Positions 32,179-41,020 are shown, counted from the first letter of the stretch. The stretch is DNA of 49,918 nt from SAR202 cluster bacterium (GCA_009392295.1 VFGW01000005.1:1-49918), one strand, 5' to 3'. Notes: generated by a model not told the origin, from the letters alone. Made by a program: numbers and translations.

Positions 32179-33246
32179 TTAATCAGGTGATTTTTTAAAT
32201 GAAATTGCATTTTGTGAATTAGTTTGAGTTAGTTTATTTATTATTGATTCTGAGAACCCTCTTTTTTTCATTCTTGGAACCATATGGTTAAGAATATAGA
32301 AATATCCATGGCCACCATATGATAGTAGTCTATCTTGTGTAGATATGTTTTGAGAAATTAAAATTTTATCTTCAAATCCGTTGTTAATTAGATGTTCAAT
32401 TATATCCATTCTGCGACCATCATTTGGCATTTTAATTTTCGGGTAATTAAAAGTGAACGACTTTTCGAATCCAAATAGATCTAATCCTATGTAACACCCA
32501 TAATTTGCTATTTCTAAAAATTGCTCCTTTTTAATAATGGTCTTGTCTAAATTATTTAGAATTACGTTGTTTAAATTTGTTTTTGTTTGTTCTAAAAATT
32601 TAATTATTTCTTGAGGGGAATTAATGTTGCTACCTGGATGTACTGTGATTACAGCTCCAGTAATTTTTTGAGCATTTACAGAAGCTGATAGTAATTTTTT
32701 ATTTTCTGAATTTAAAGGCCAATCACAAGCAATTTCACCTATGATTCCTGCTTTAATATTAGTGTGATCAATTCCATGGTGTATTTCTTTTATCATTTCA
32801 TCTGATATTAGTTTTTCAGAATATTTTTTTTGTTTTTTATCTGATTCAGTTTTTTTGTAAGATGTGCCTGCAATTACATTTACTCCCGTAGCTTGAGAAA
32901 TTTTAGCTAATCCAACAGGATCTCTTCCTAAGCCAATACTAGTAACATCAACTATAGAATCTCCTCCAAATTTTTTGTAATGTTTCAATTCGGATATAGC
33001 TGTATCAATATTCGTCATTTTGAAATTACGGATATTGGGAACATTATGATGACGTATCCAACCAAGTGTTTCTGGGGTTAAGTCATTATAAAAAAATGTT
33101 TTTAAATCAAGTTGACTTGGTATTTTATGCAAACAGGATTGGTCCATTAGAATATGTTCATGAGGTAATAAGTTACCTATATTTTCTGATTTTACTAATC
33201 CGCAAACTGTTTGAATGAAATTTTCATTTATTGTGGAAGTATTCAA
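32179..33246 (-). CDS. Phosphotriesterase-like protein lacking two metal ligands
   Basis: A 355-residue paralogue of the gene at 33383. The first ligand pair (His29-x-His31), the bridging carboxylate position (Glu171 in I-G-E-I) and His203 (V-H-P-G) are kept. The next His is Asn232 (L-N-N-L-D instead of L-G-H-I-E), and the late Asp is Asn300 (S-Q-N instead of S-Q-D). Catalysis by the usual binuclear-metal route is therefore unlikely. It may be a pseudoenzyme, a one-metal variant or a decaying copy, though the frame is intact. It is divergent from its paralogue. Confidence 0.85.
   Translation of the reverse strand: MNTSTINENFIQTVCGLVKSENIGNLLPHEHILMDQSCLHKIPSQLDLKTFFYNDLTPETLGWIRHHNVPNIRNFKMTNIDTAISELKHYKKFGGDSIVDVTSIGLGRDPVGLAKISQATGVNVIAGTSYKKTESDKKQKKYSEKLISDEMIKEIHHGIDHTNIKAGIIGEIACDWPLNSENKKLLSASVNAQKITGAVITVHPGSNINSPQEIIKFLEQTKTNLNNVILNNLDKTIIKKEQFLEIANYGCYIGLDLFGFEKSFTFNYPKIKMPNDGRRMDIIEHLINNGFEDKILISQNISTQDRLLSYGGHGYFYILNHMVPRMKKRGFSESIINKLTQTNSQNAISFKKSPD
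32888..32979. repeat. Left arm of a perfect 92-bp inverted repeat
   Basis: The reverse complement of this segment is identical, base for base, to 33635-33726. Both encode the same part of the two divergent phosphotriesterase-like proteins, around T-S-I-G-L-G-R-D-P-V-G-L-A. Confidence 0.95.
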
Positions 33247-33382
33247 ATAATTATTCTTTTATGATTGATTTTATTAATATTTTTCATATTCTAATGTATT
33301 ATATGTGATTATTTTAGATAATTATAATCGACATTTTTCAAAATAATACTGCTTTAATCACTAAGATTTGAATGGAGATATT

Positions 33383-34447
33383 TTGTCTGTAGGTACTATT
33401 CAGACTGTTTTAGGGACTATTAAGCCTGATACTTTAGGAACCACAATTACACATGAGCATTTATTGTTTGATCAGTCTCCTTTTCTGACTGAACCTAATA
33501 ATGGTTTTAAAAAAAGTTTTTTTCATCAACCAGTAAATCAAAACAATTTGGGATTAATTAGATACCATAATTTAGCAAATTTGGATAATGCAAAGCTCAT
33601 AGATATAGAAACCGCGATTTCTGAGGTTAATTTATACAAAAAATTTGGAGGAGATTCTATAGTTGATGTTACTAGTATTGGCTTAGGAAGAGATCCTGTT
33701 GGATTAGCTAAAATTTCTCAAGCTACAGGAGTTAACGTAATTATGGGTTCTTCATATTATCAAAAGCTTGTTCATCCAAGTGATATGGATACAAAAAGTG
33801 AGGATGAAATTTCTCAAGAAATTGTACAAGATATTAATGTTGGCGTGGATGGAACTACAATTAAGTCTGGCTTGATCGGAGAAGTTGGTTGTGGGTGGCC
33901 AATTTCTGATAATGAACTTAAGGTTGTTAAAGCTTCTGCAAAAGCTCAAAGAATCACAGGGGCTCCATTATTGATTCATCCGGGCAGAGATGATCGTGCA
34001 CCTATCCAGATTATTGAAGAATTACAAAATATGGATTGTGATTTGAAAAAAACAACACTTGGTCATATTGAAAGAACAATCTTTGAAAAAAACAGATTGT
34101 TGGAATTAGCCTCAACAGGCTGTTTTATTAATTGGGATTTGTTTGGTACTGAGGATTCATATTATGGTTCATATAATGTTAAATACATGCCTAATGATGA
34201 TACTAGACTTGACCAAATTGAATGGATTGTATCTCAAGGTTTTGAAGATTGTGTTTTAGTTTCTCAGGATTTAGCAAATAAATCTAGATTGATTAGTTAT
34301 GGTGGGCATGGTATTTTTTATCTTGTATCTACAATAATTCCTAAAATGAAAGAAAGAGGATTTCCTGAATCGGTTATCAATAAAATTTTTATAGATAATC
34401 CTAAAAATTTTTTAACTTTTAAAAAAATCAGTAATAATAGTGTGTAA
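33383..34447 (+). CDS. Phosphotriesterase-family metal hydrolase
   Basis: A 354-residue TIM-barrel hydrolase with the complete ligand set of the phosphotriesterase-like family: His24-x-His26, Glu167 (I-G-E-V) in the bridging position used by several relatives, His199 (I-H-P-G), His228 (L-G-H-I-E-R) and Asp296 (S-Q-D). Family members are lactonases or ester hydrolases; true phosphotriesterases are rare. The TTG at 33383 has GGAG five bases upstream, so I prefer it to the TTG at 33368. It starts a plus-strand run into the HemL-like aminotransferase. Confidence 0.88.
   Translation: MSVGTIQTVLGTIKPDTLGTTITHEHLLFDQSPFLTEPNNGFKKSFFHQPVNQNNLGLIRYHNLANLDNAKLIDIETAISEVNLYKKFGGDSIVDVTSIGLGRDPVGLAKISQATGVNVIMGSSYYQKLVHPSDMDTKSEDEISQEIVQDINVGVDGTTIKSGLIGEVGCGWPISDNELKVVKASAKAQRITGAPLLIHPGRDDRAPIQIIEELQNMDCDLKKTTLGHIERTIFEKNRLLELASTGCFINWDLFGTEDSYYGSYNVKYMPNDDTRLDQIEWIVSQGFEDCVLVSQDLANKSRLISYGGHGIFYLVSTIIPKMKERGFPESVINKIFIDNPKNFLTFKKISNNSV
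33635..33726. repeat. Right arm of a perfect 92-bp inverted repeat
   Basis: Matches the reverse complement of 32888-32979 exactly, although the flanking codons of the two genes have diverged widely. Recent gene conversion is the simplest explanation. Confidence 0.95.
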
Positions 34448-34471
34448 CGAAAAAATATAAGGTGGAAAAAT

Positions 34472-35785
34472 ATGTCTGATTCATTGGCTAATTTTGAAAT
34501 TCTTAGATATGTTGAAAGATCACCTAAATCTGCAGAATTCTTTAATAAAGCTAAGAAATATCTTCCGGGTGGTGTAACCAGAGGAACTCCATATGAACCA
34601 TATCCTTTATTCTGGGAAAAGGGTGAAGGTTTTAATATATGGGATATAGATGGTATAAAAAGATTAGATTTTTTTGGGAATAATTCTTCTTTACCTCTTG
34701 GGCATTGTAACTTTCAAGTTCAAAAAGCTATTAATTTTCAATTGCAACAAGGGGTATCTTTTAATGCACCTCATTCTTCTCATGTAGAATTAGCAAAAAT
34801 TATTTGTGAAAGAATTAAATCAGTTGAACTAATAAGATTTACTAATTCGGGAACTGAAGCAACAATGAATTGTATACATGCAAGTCGTGCTTATACTGGT
34901 CGTTCACATATTGCAAAGGTAGATGGATCTTACCATGGTATGTACGATTCAGTAGCGTTTAATAGTGTCGGAGAATCATTTTTCCCTGACCAAAAAATGG
35001 AATTGCCAAATATGCCAATTGCATTAAAAGATACTGTAAAAATAATTCCATATAATGATTCCGAAAAATCTTTAGAAATTATTAAAGCTAATGCTAGTCA
35101 GTTAGCATGTGTTGTTGTTGAACCTATGCTTGGAGGAGCTGGTTTTATACAGGCAGACTTGGAATATTTACAAAATCTTCGGCAAGTTACTCAAGATGAA
35201 GGGATAGTATTAGTTTTTGATGAAGTATGTAGTCTTAGAGCTGGATATGGTGGTGCACAAGCATATTATGATGTGTATCCAGATATGTCTGCTTTTGGTA
35301 AATCTTTGGGAGGAGGTTTACCGATTGGTGCATTTGGAGGCAAACGTGAAATTATGGATTTGTACCAAGAAAATACTTTAGAAAAACATGTTCAACATTC
35401 AGGATCTTTTAATGGCAATCCGTTGAGTATGATTAGTGGAGTATATACATTTAATCAGTTAACTCCTACGGTTTATAAGAAGTTAGATTTTTTGACTAGA
35501 AAGTTGAAAGAAGGAATAAAAAATGTAGCTGGTGAATTTGAAATTCCTGTACAAGTTACAGGCTTAGGTTCTCTTTTTGCATTACATTTTAACTCTAATA
35601 TCATTAAATGTAATTTTGATACAGATACTAATGATCAAGATAGATCTAAACAAGTTTTTTTTGGTTTATTGAATGAAGGTATTTGGCCTTCTCAAAATTT
35701 GTTAGGAGCAGTTTCTGCACCGATGGATGAATCTGAGATTGACGAATATTTATATGCTTTAAGAAATGTTTTGTCTAGAAAATAA
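34472..35785 (+). CDS. Glutamate-1-semialdehyde aminomutase-like class III aminotransferase
   Basis: A 437-residue PLP enzyme of the HemL-like branch. It starts with the S-A-E-F-F-N-K-A-K-K-Y-L-P-G-G-V-T-R-G pattern, has N-S-G-T-E-A-T-M-N at the phosphate site, Asp250-Glu251-Val, and Lys277 in G-K-S-L-G-G-G-L-P-I-G-A-F-G-G. The last two are close to HemL, but the company it keeps (hydrolase, Gfo/Idh/MocA) suggests a catabolic transaminase or aminomutase rather than heme synthesis. A clear AAGGTGG ribosome site lies 24 bases after the phosphotriesterase gene. Confidence 0.9.
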   Translation: MSDSLANFEILRYVERSPKSAEFFNKAKKYLPGGVTRGTPYEPYPLFWEKGEGFNIWDIDGIKRLDFFGNNSSLPLGHCNFQVQKAINFQLQQGVSFNAPHSSHVELAKIICERIKSVELIRFTNSGTEATMNCIHASRAYTGRSHIAKVDGSYHGMYDSVAFNSVGESFFPDQKMELPNMPIALKDTVKIIPYNDSEKSLEIIKANASQLACVVVEPMLGGAGFIQADLEYLQNLRQVTQDEGIVLVFDEVCSLRAGYGGAQAYYDVYPDMSAFGKSLGGGLPIGAFGGKREIMDLYQENTLEKHVQHSGSFNGNPLSMISGVYTFNQLTPTVYKKLDFLTRKLKEGIKNVAGEFEIPVQVTGLGSLFALHFNSNIIKCNFDTDTNDQDRSKQVFFGLLNEGIWPSQNLLGAVSAPMDESEIDEYLYALRNVLSRK

Positions 35786-35815
35786 TTGTTGATGGAGTGT
35801 TATGTTTAATTGAAT

Positions 35816-36403
35816 ATGAAAAAAGAACAATTAAAAATGGAAATCAATATAGAAGATTTTGAATTACTTCAAAAAAGTATTCAATTACCTCGAGGATATT
35901 TATTAACACGTTTTAAAAAAGGGCTTGAAGATTCTTGGGCAGATTTATTAAATTCTAGCAGCTTTGATAGCGAATGGAGTATAAATCGCATAGAAGATTA
36001 TTTTAGTTGTGAATATAGGCTTAATGGATCTGCAGCTGTGATCTACAATGAAAGAGTAATTTCAGCTACTTTTGCTTCTGTACATTCTGGGTTATGTTTG
36101 CCTACTCCATGTAGAATTACGGATTTGTCTAGCGAAAATAATGTTCACACCGGAATTTTTGATTATGTTGCTACTCATCCCGAATATAGAGGCAAAGGTT
36201 TAAGTAAAGTTGTATGTATCTCGATTTTAGATTATTTTTTTACTGAAATGTGTTATAAAAGAGTTGTTTTGAATACTGACGATTGGAGACTGCCTGCTAT
36301 ATCATTATATTTTTCATTAGGTTTTAATCCTATAATTAATTCGGATTCTGTTTCTATTAGATGGAAAAAAATTAATAAAGATTTGGAAAGGACAAAGAAA
36401 TGA
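35816..36403 (+). CDS. GNAT-family N-acetyltransferase
   Basis: A 195-residue protein. Residues about 110-180 form the GNAT core: D-Y-V-A-T-H-P-E-Y-R-G-K-G-L-S-K-V holds the R/Q-x-x-G-x-G/A acetyl-CoA loop, and L-N-T-D-D-W-R-L-P-A-I-S-L-Y-F-S-L-G-F closes the fold. The N-terminal part is a lead-in domain I cannot place. It ends in an ATGA overlap with the Gfo/Idh/MocA gene, so the two are coupled. Confidence 0.85.
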   Translation: MKKEQLKMEINIEDFELLQKSIQLPRGYLLTRFKKGLEDSWADLLNSSSFDSEWSINRIEDYFSCEYRLNGSAAVIYNERVISATFASVHSGLCLPTPCRITDLSSENNVHTGIFDYVATHPEYRGKGLSKVVCISILDYFFTEMCYKRVVLNTDDWRLPAISLYFSLGFNPIINSDSVSIRWKKINKDLERTKK

Positions 36404-37449
36404 TAAAAATTGGTTTAGTTGGATTGGGACACGGTAAAACTTTATTACAATTAAACACCCCTGATGTATATAGAAGTCGTAATGATTATCTCAAGAAAGA
36501 AATAATTCCAATGAAAGTTACAGCTCTATGTGATACCAATGAAGATATACTCAGTAAATTTTCAAAAGAATATAACATTGATGCATGTACTACAGATTTT
36601 AATGAATTAATTAAAATGGATGATGTCGATGTTGTGGGAATATATACTCCTGGACCATTGCATGCACCACAAATTTTAGCTGCCTTGGATGCTGGTAAAC
36701 ATGTGATGGTTACTAAGTCAATGGTTTACACCGAAAAAGAAGCTGAAGATGTGGTTAATGCTGTAGATAAATCTGGTTTAGTTTTGTTGGTTACTCAAAC
36801 CATGCGTTGTAAATTAGATATGATGGAAGCAAAGAGGGCTTGCGATGCTGGTGAAATTGGAGATCTTTTCATGGCTGAATCTCATTATGTTCATGACTTG
36901 AGGAATGCATATATATATAGTCCATGGAGATTAGAAATGCCTCAAGATTTAATTTTGGGTGGTGCCTGTCATCCTATTGATTTATTAAGATGGTATATGG
37001 GGGATGTTGAAGAAATTCATTGCTATGGACTAAAAAGTGGAATTGTTCCAGAATACCCTAAAGAAGATAATTTTGTAATGAATTTGAAATTCACAAGCGG
37101 AAAGATAGGCAGAGTAGCTGCTTATTTAGGTGCGATTAATCCACCAAATGTTCCAATGAATCAAATTGCTCTTTATGGTACGAAAGGTTCAATTATTGAT
37201 AACATGAAAAAAATTGACCCAGAAGGTTATATGCCGCAAGTTGAATATTCAGTTGGATATCCTGACACAGCACTTAAAGGCCATGCTCAAGAAATGATCA
37301 TAATGTTAAGACATATGTATAATTGTATAGTTAATGGTGAAAAGCCGTGGGTTGGAGCCCGTGAAGGTGCAAGAGTTGTTTCTACTGGATTAGCTGCATG
37401 GGAATCACTCAAGACTGGAGTGCCTGTTAAAGTTAGAAATGAATTTTAA
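36400..37449 (+). CDS. Gfo/Idh/MocA-family oxidoreductase
   Basis: A 349-residue NAD(P)-dependent dehydrogenase. The Rossmann start is I-K-I-G-L-V-G-L-G-H-G. The usual E-K-P motif after G-K-H-V-M-V is T-K-S here, keeping the catalytic Lys but not its neighbours. G-G-A-C-H-P-I-D-L-L-R-W is the substrate-binding His/Asp motif of the C-terminal domain. Likely oxidises a sugar or cyclitol. It overlaps the GNAT gene by four bases and is followed by a lipoprotein. Confidence 0.9.
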   Translation: MIKIGLVGLGHGKTLLQLNTPDVYRSRNDYLKKEIIPMKVTALCDTNEDILSKFSKEYNIDACTTDFNELIKMDDVDVVGIYTPGPLHAPQILAALDAGKHVMVTKSMVYTEKEAEDVVNAVDKSGLVLLVTQTMRCKLDMMEAKRACDAGEIGDLFMAESHYVHDLRNAYIYSPWRLEMPQDLILGGACHPIDLLRWYMGDVEEIHCYGLKSGIVPEYPKEDNFVMNLKFTSGKIGRVAAYLGAINPPNVPMNQIALYGTKGSIIDNMKKIDPEGYMPQVEYSVGYPDTALKGHAQEMIIMLRHMYNCIVNGEKPWVGAREGARVVSTGLAAWESLKTGVPVKVRNEF

Positions 37450-37459
37450 GGAGTTTGTT

Positions 37460-37924
37460 ATGAGAAAAGGCTTATTGTTATTAATAATTTTGTCAATTTC
37501 TGTTTTGATGATTTTTTGTAATGGTGGGACCGATTCCCAAGATTCTGATTCAAATGTAGCTTCTAATTCTGATGCTATGAATGCAACATTAATTCAGCCT
37601 ACTGTGAAATTAAATGAAAGAACTACGAAAGAATTACCTCTGCAGTTATGGGAATGGGATGGAACTATTAAAAGATATACAGTTGCTACAGCTCAAGTTA
37701 GTGGTAGCGGCACAGCTAAAAAAATGCATTGTGTAATTCAAGGAGAAGGAACTCCAATCTCAGTTGGTGACGAAATTGAAGAAATTGAAGAAGCGGTTTG
37801 TACACATGTAATGCTTGATAATAATGGATTTAAAAAATATGCGGTTGGGCTGAAAAAGATCAAGATTAAATCCACAGGTGCAATAGGATGGACATGGGCA
37901 TCTGCTATACAAAAGGTTGATTGA
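37460..37924 (+). CDS. Small lipoprotein, GWTW family (copy 5)
   Basis: A 154-residue lipoprotein with lipobox L-M-I-F-C, a Ser/Asp/Asn-rich linker, then L-P-L-Q-L-W, a Cys followed by V-I-Q-G-E-G-T-P, G-D-E-I-E-E-I-E-E-A-V-C and T-G-A-I-G-W-T-W. I chose ATG 37460 because AAGGAG lies seven bases upstream; an upstream ATG at 37439 lies inside the preceding gene. It is the last gene of the plus-strand run that begins at 33383. Confidence 0.85.
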   Translation: MRKGLLLLIILSISVLMIFCNGGTDSQDSDSNVASNSDAMNATLIQPTVKLNERTTKELPLQLWEWDGTIKRYTVATAQVSGSGTAKKMHCVIQGEGTPISVGDEIEEIEEAVCTHVMLDNNGFKKYAVGLKKIKIKSTGAIGWTWASAIQKVD

Positions 37925-38036
37925 TTTATATCGCCTTTTTATTAATTTGTACAAATCTACACCCTATAACATATAGAAATACATGCCTGCAAATACAATA
38001 ATTTATCCTGAATATTAATTAGTCCCAGGAGAAATT

Positions 38037-38840
38037 ATGGTTGCTATTCAAATCAAACCAAGGCTTTCTATATATTTAAAACAACGTGTGTGTCAATTAC
38101 GGTTAATTAATTTAGAGAAGCCGTTTTCAATTGACAAGATTTTAAATTTAATTTCATTAGAAGGCTGGGATCCTTTACCTAGTCGTGGTACTGTACAAAA
38201 TATAGTTCATAATTTAGACCAAGTAGACTCTAAAAGAAAATTTTTTGATGGACAATTTATGTGGGCGAATTTATCTATATCAGGAGTTCCATGGGATTCA
38301 GGAGAAGTTGTTTTAAGATGTAATAAAGAATTTGATTTACTTGCTAGAAATATGAAAGATAAATTTGGATATACGAACTATTTTACTAACAGATTGGCAA
38401 ATTGGTGTTGGAAGACATTTTTAGCATCTCAAGATTTAGATTTTAAAGAAGTGTTAAAACTAGCTTGGTACTATTCTGAAGAAGACAGTTTGAATGATTT
38501 GATTGAATGGGGCATTTTATCTTCTAAAGAGAAACCATTATTTTTCGATACACATAATAATGACATTAGGTTTTTGAATGGATTATTGACTTATAAGCCC
38601 TGGTCTTCATCGGATGCTTTGGAAGAATTTGTTAATTCTGTTCCAGATTCCATTCCATTTCCAGACAATCCTAATTGGATTAATTATGCTTATTGTTTGG
38701 GTATTACACCACAAATGGGTGGAAGTTTGAATTCATTTAATAGAAATAAAATTATAGATTTCCCACCACCAGAATTACTTGATAAATCTGGGAACCAGAA
38801 ATGGCGAGAGAAATTAAAAGTAAATTTTGGAATTGGTTAA
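38037..38840 (+). CDS. Hypothetical protein with possible N-terminal winged helix
   Basis: A 267-residue soluble protein of unknown function with a strong AGGAG ribosome site. The first 65 residues (helices around L-R-L-I-N-L-E and S-I-D-K-I-L-N-L-I-S, then P-S-R-G-T-V-Q-N-I-V-H-N-L) have the look of a winged-helix domain. The rest is helical, Trp-rich and unrecognised. Its stop codon is followed immediately by the ATG of the thioredoxin-like gene, so the two are tightly coupled. Confidence 0.7.
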   Translation: MVAIQIKPRLSIYLKQRVCQLRLINLEKPFSIDKILNLISLEGWDPLPSRGTVQNIVHNLDQVDSKRKFFDGQFMWANLSISGVPWDSGEVVLRCNKEFDLLARNMKDKFGYTNYFTNRLANWCWKTFLASQDLDFKEVLKLAWYYSEEDSLNDLIEWGILSSKEKPLFFDTHNNDIRFLNGLLTYKPWSSSDALEEFVNSVPDSIPFPDNPNWINYAYCLGITPQMGGSLNSFNRNKIIDFPPPELLDKSGNQKWREKLKVNFGIG

Positions 38841-39326
38841 ATGCAAACTTTTTTGAATCAATATTCACTGTTGATTTTTTCTGGACTGATAGTTTTCGGG
38901 ATTTTTTTATTTATAGGCCTTACAAGGATAAAAATATCTTGGATTTCGATAGGAGTTTTGTGTATTGTCTTTTGTGTTTTGATGTTTCAAGTGGTTAATC
39001 GGATAACAGATTCTCAAATTTTAGATTTTGAACGTATTCAAAATGCTCAAAATTCCAGCGAACCCTTAGTATTGTATTTTTATTCGAATTATTGAATTGC
39101 TTGTTTGTCATTGAAGCCTATAGTTGATAGGCTAGAGAATCAATTGAAAGGCGAAGTTGTTTTTGTTTCATTAGATGCCACTTCTAAATACGGAAAAAAA
39201 ACTTATCACAAATATAAAACTAATCAAGTGCCAACGTTCATAGTATTTGATTCACAGTTCAAGGAAGTTATGAGATTTCGAGGTCGAGTACCAAAGCCTC
39301 AAGAGATTTTCGATCTTATTAAATAA
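38841..39326 (+). CDS. Membrane-anchored thioredoxin-like protein, in-frame TGA at CxxC (candidate selenoprotein)
   Basis: Read through the TGA at 39093-39095, this is one 161-residue protein. Two transmembrane helices lie at about residues 8-27 and 33-51, and a thioredoxin-like domain runs from about 70. Codon 85 is TGA, in the context F-Y-S-N-Y-U-I-A-C-L-S-L-K-P. It falls exactly where thioredoxins have the first Cys of W-C-x-x-C; Cys88 is the second. The fold continues with V-F-V-S-L-D-A and the cis-Pro motif Q-V-P-T-F-I-V-F. A hairpin at 39115-39133 fits a bacterial SECIS. A plain nonsense mutation is the alternative. Other genes here use TGA as stop. Confidence 0.65.
39115..39133 (+). 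promoter_or_regulatory. Candidate bacterial SECIS hairpin
   Basis: AGCCTAT pairs perfectly with ATAGGCT around a five-base loop A-G-U-U-G. The loop begins 26 bases after the TGA and has a G within its first two positions followed by U, as in the known bacterial SECIS consensus (loop 16-37 bases away, short GC-containing upper stem). A TTGA/TCAA pair could extend it across a bulge. Confidence 0.5.
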
Positions 39327-39334
39327 TATAATTT

Positions 39335-40126
39335 CTATAAACCTAAATCTCTGTCTTTATAAAAGTAAATTGAAAGATATATTATTAGCACAATTGAGGA
39401 TATTAAAATTAGAAAGTGAATGATATTTATACCATTAAAAAGTGCGTTTGAGTCAGAGTAATAGAAAAATGGTGAAATATATTTAATTGATTCGAAATCT
39501 GAAGAAAGTTTTGCTAAGCCATTAATCAGGAATGTAATGAATGCTAAGCCGCCTGAAAGTCCTGTAGAGATACCTGTTTTGCCTGTGATTGATCCTATCA
39601 AAATAGATATTGAACCAAAAAATATAGCTATTAAGGCTAAATTTATGCACATTTGAGCCAAGTTAAATAGGTTAACTTTCATAATTGGTATTACTAAAAC
39701 AAAACCAATCCAGGCAATGAAGCAAAAAATTGTGATTAATGTTGCCATAGCTAAAAATTTTTGAATGATTAAAGTGGATCTTTTAATGGGGTTAGATATT
39801 AAAATATCTATAGTTTTATTTTTTTCTTCTCCAGCAATGATATTTGTTCCTACAGTGATAGCATAAGTTATGAATGCGAATGGGAATATAAATGAGAATA
39901 ACTCTACATTTAGGAAGCCTTCTGGAGTCCCAATTGAAGATAAATCACCGAACCAAACTGAAATTTCTTCAGGAAATGATTCTGCGTATTGATTCATTAA
40001 TTCAGGCATTTCTTTTACAGTTGGGAAAAAGGATGTAATAATCAAATCTGAGGCTAGGATACCTAGAATCCAAAACACCAAACCTTTTTTGTGATCAAAA
40101 AGAGTTTTTTGAAAAAGATTTTTCAT
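39335..40126 (-). CDS. ABC-2 type transporter permease
   Basis: A 263-residue membrane protein with about six helices. An N-terminal amphipathic start and helix (G-L-V-F-W-I-L-G-I-L-A) are followed by a large outside loop to about residue 60. The E-E-K-N-K-T-I-D-I-L-I-S-N-P-I-K-R cytoplasmic segment is a hallmark of ABC-2 exporter permeases. Its ATG overlaps the end of the ATPase gene in an ATGA junction, so together they make one exporter. The substrate is unknown. Confidence 0.9.
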   Translation of the reverse strand: MKNLFQKTLFDHKKGLVFWILGILASDLIITSFFPTVKEMPELMNQYAESFPEEISVWFGDLSSIGTPEGFLNVELFSFIFPFAFITYAITVGTNIIAGEEKNKTIDILISNPIKRSTLIIQKFLAMATLITIFCFIAWIGFVLVIPIMKVNLFNLAQMCINLALIAIFFGSISILIGSITGKTGISTGLSGGLAFITFLINGLAKLSSDFESIKYISPFFYYSDSNALFNGINIIHFLILISSIVLIIYLSIYFYKDRDLGL

Positions 40127-41016
40127 TTTACATCACCATAATATGTCATAAATATTCCTTCTAAAGAGGGTTCATGAGTAATTAGTTTTTTGATTTCAAA
40201 TTCTGAAACCTTTTTGATTATATTTGTAGGATTTCCAATTACAGTAAATTTTACTGTTTTGTCGTAGACCTCAATATTTTCAATATTTGGTAATGTGAAA
40301 TCTTTTTTTTGTGGTTTTGTTTCAGAAAATTCTATTTCAAATATTTGGATTTGTTTGCTTTTTAGTTCTGAAATTTTTTCTGTTGTAATTAATTTGCCTT
40401 CTCTAATAATACCTATTCGATCACATAGCTTTTCAACTTCGGAAATATTATGTGAAGAAAAGAAAATTGTTCGTTTTTCATCTTTTAAGTCGGATATAAT
40501 TTCATAAAATTTATTTCTTACCAATGGATCAAGTCCGTTAGTAGGTTCATCTAAAATTATTAATTCAGGTTTATGCATTATGGCTTGAATAATTCCTATT
40601 TTTTGTTTATTCCCTTGGGAAAGTGTTCCAAATTGTTGATTAAGATCAATTTGTAATTTTTCTGCGAGAACATTTACGTATCTTTCGTCGTATTCATTTT
40701 TGATGTTAGAAAAAAAAGTTAATATTTGGGAACCTGTTAAATTAGGATAAATAGAGAATTCACCAGGTAAATATCCTGTTTTTTTTCTAATTTCTATACT
40801 GTTTTTCAAATGGTTCATGCCCAAAATATGAACTAAGCCAGTAGTTGGTTTTATGATTCCAAGAAGTAGTCTGATTGTTGTGGATTTCCCAGCTCCATTT
40901 GGACCTAAAAAACCAAAGACTTCTCCTTGATTTACTGACAAATTAACCTCAGATAAAGCTCTAACGTTTTCATCATATATTTTAGTTAAATTTGTGATTT
41001 CTATCGAGGCATTCAT
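40123..41016 (-). CDS. ABC transporter ATP-binding protein
   Basis: A 297-residue ATPase. Walker A is G-P-N-G-A-G-K-S-T, the signature is L-S-Q-G-N-K-Q-K, Walker B is L-I-I-L-D-E-P-T-N-G-L-D-P and the switch His is in S-S-H-N. The C-terminal 80 residues are the regulatory extension of DrrA/CcmA-like exporters. I chose ATG 41016 because the longer frame from 41061 overlaps the upstream permease gene and adds residues absent from the family. It energises the ABC-2 permease just downstream. Confidence 0.92.
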   Translation of the reverse strand: MNASIEITNLTKIYDENVRALSEVNLSVNQGEVFGFLGPNGAGKSTTIRLLLGIIKPTTGLVHILGMNHLKNSIEIRKKTGYLPGEFSIYPNLTGSQILTFFSNIKNEYDERYVNVLAEKLQIDLNQQFGTLSQGNKQKIGIIQAIMHKPELIILDEPTNGLDPLVRNKFYEIISDLKDEKRTIFFSSHNISEVEKLCDRIGIIREGKLITTEKISELKSKQIQIFEIEFSETKPQKKDFTLPNIENIEVYDKTVKFTVIGNPTNIIKKVSEFEIKKLITHEPSLEGIFMTYYGDVK

Positions 41017-41020
41017 TTCA

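Noticed and set aside
39105-39326. Separate 73-residue thioredoxin-fragment gene starting at TTG
   Set aside because: It has no ribosome site, lacks the first third of the fold, and joins in frame to the preceding ORF through a single TGA at the CxxC position.
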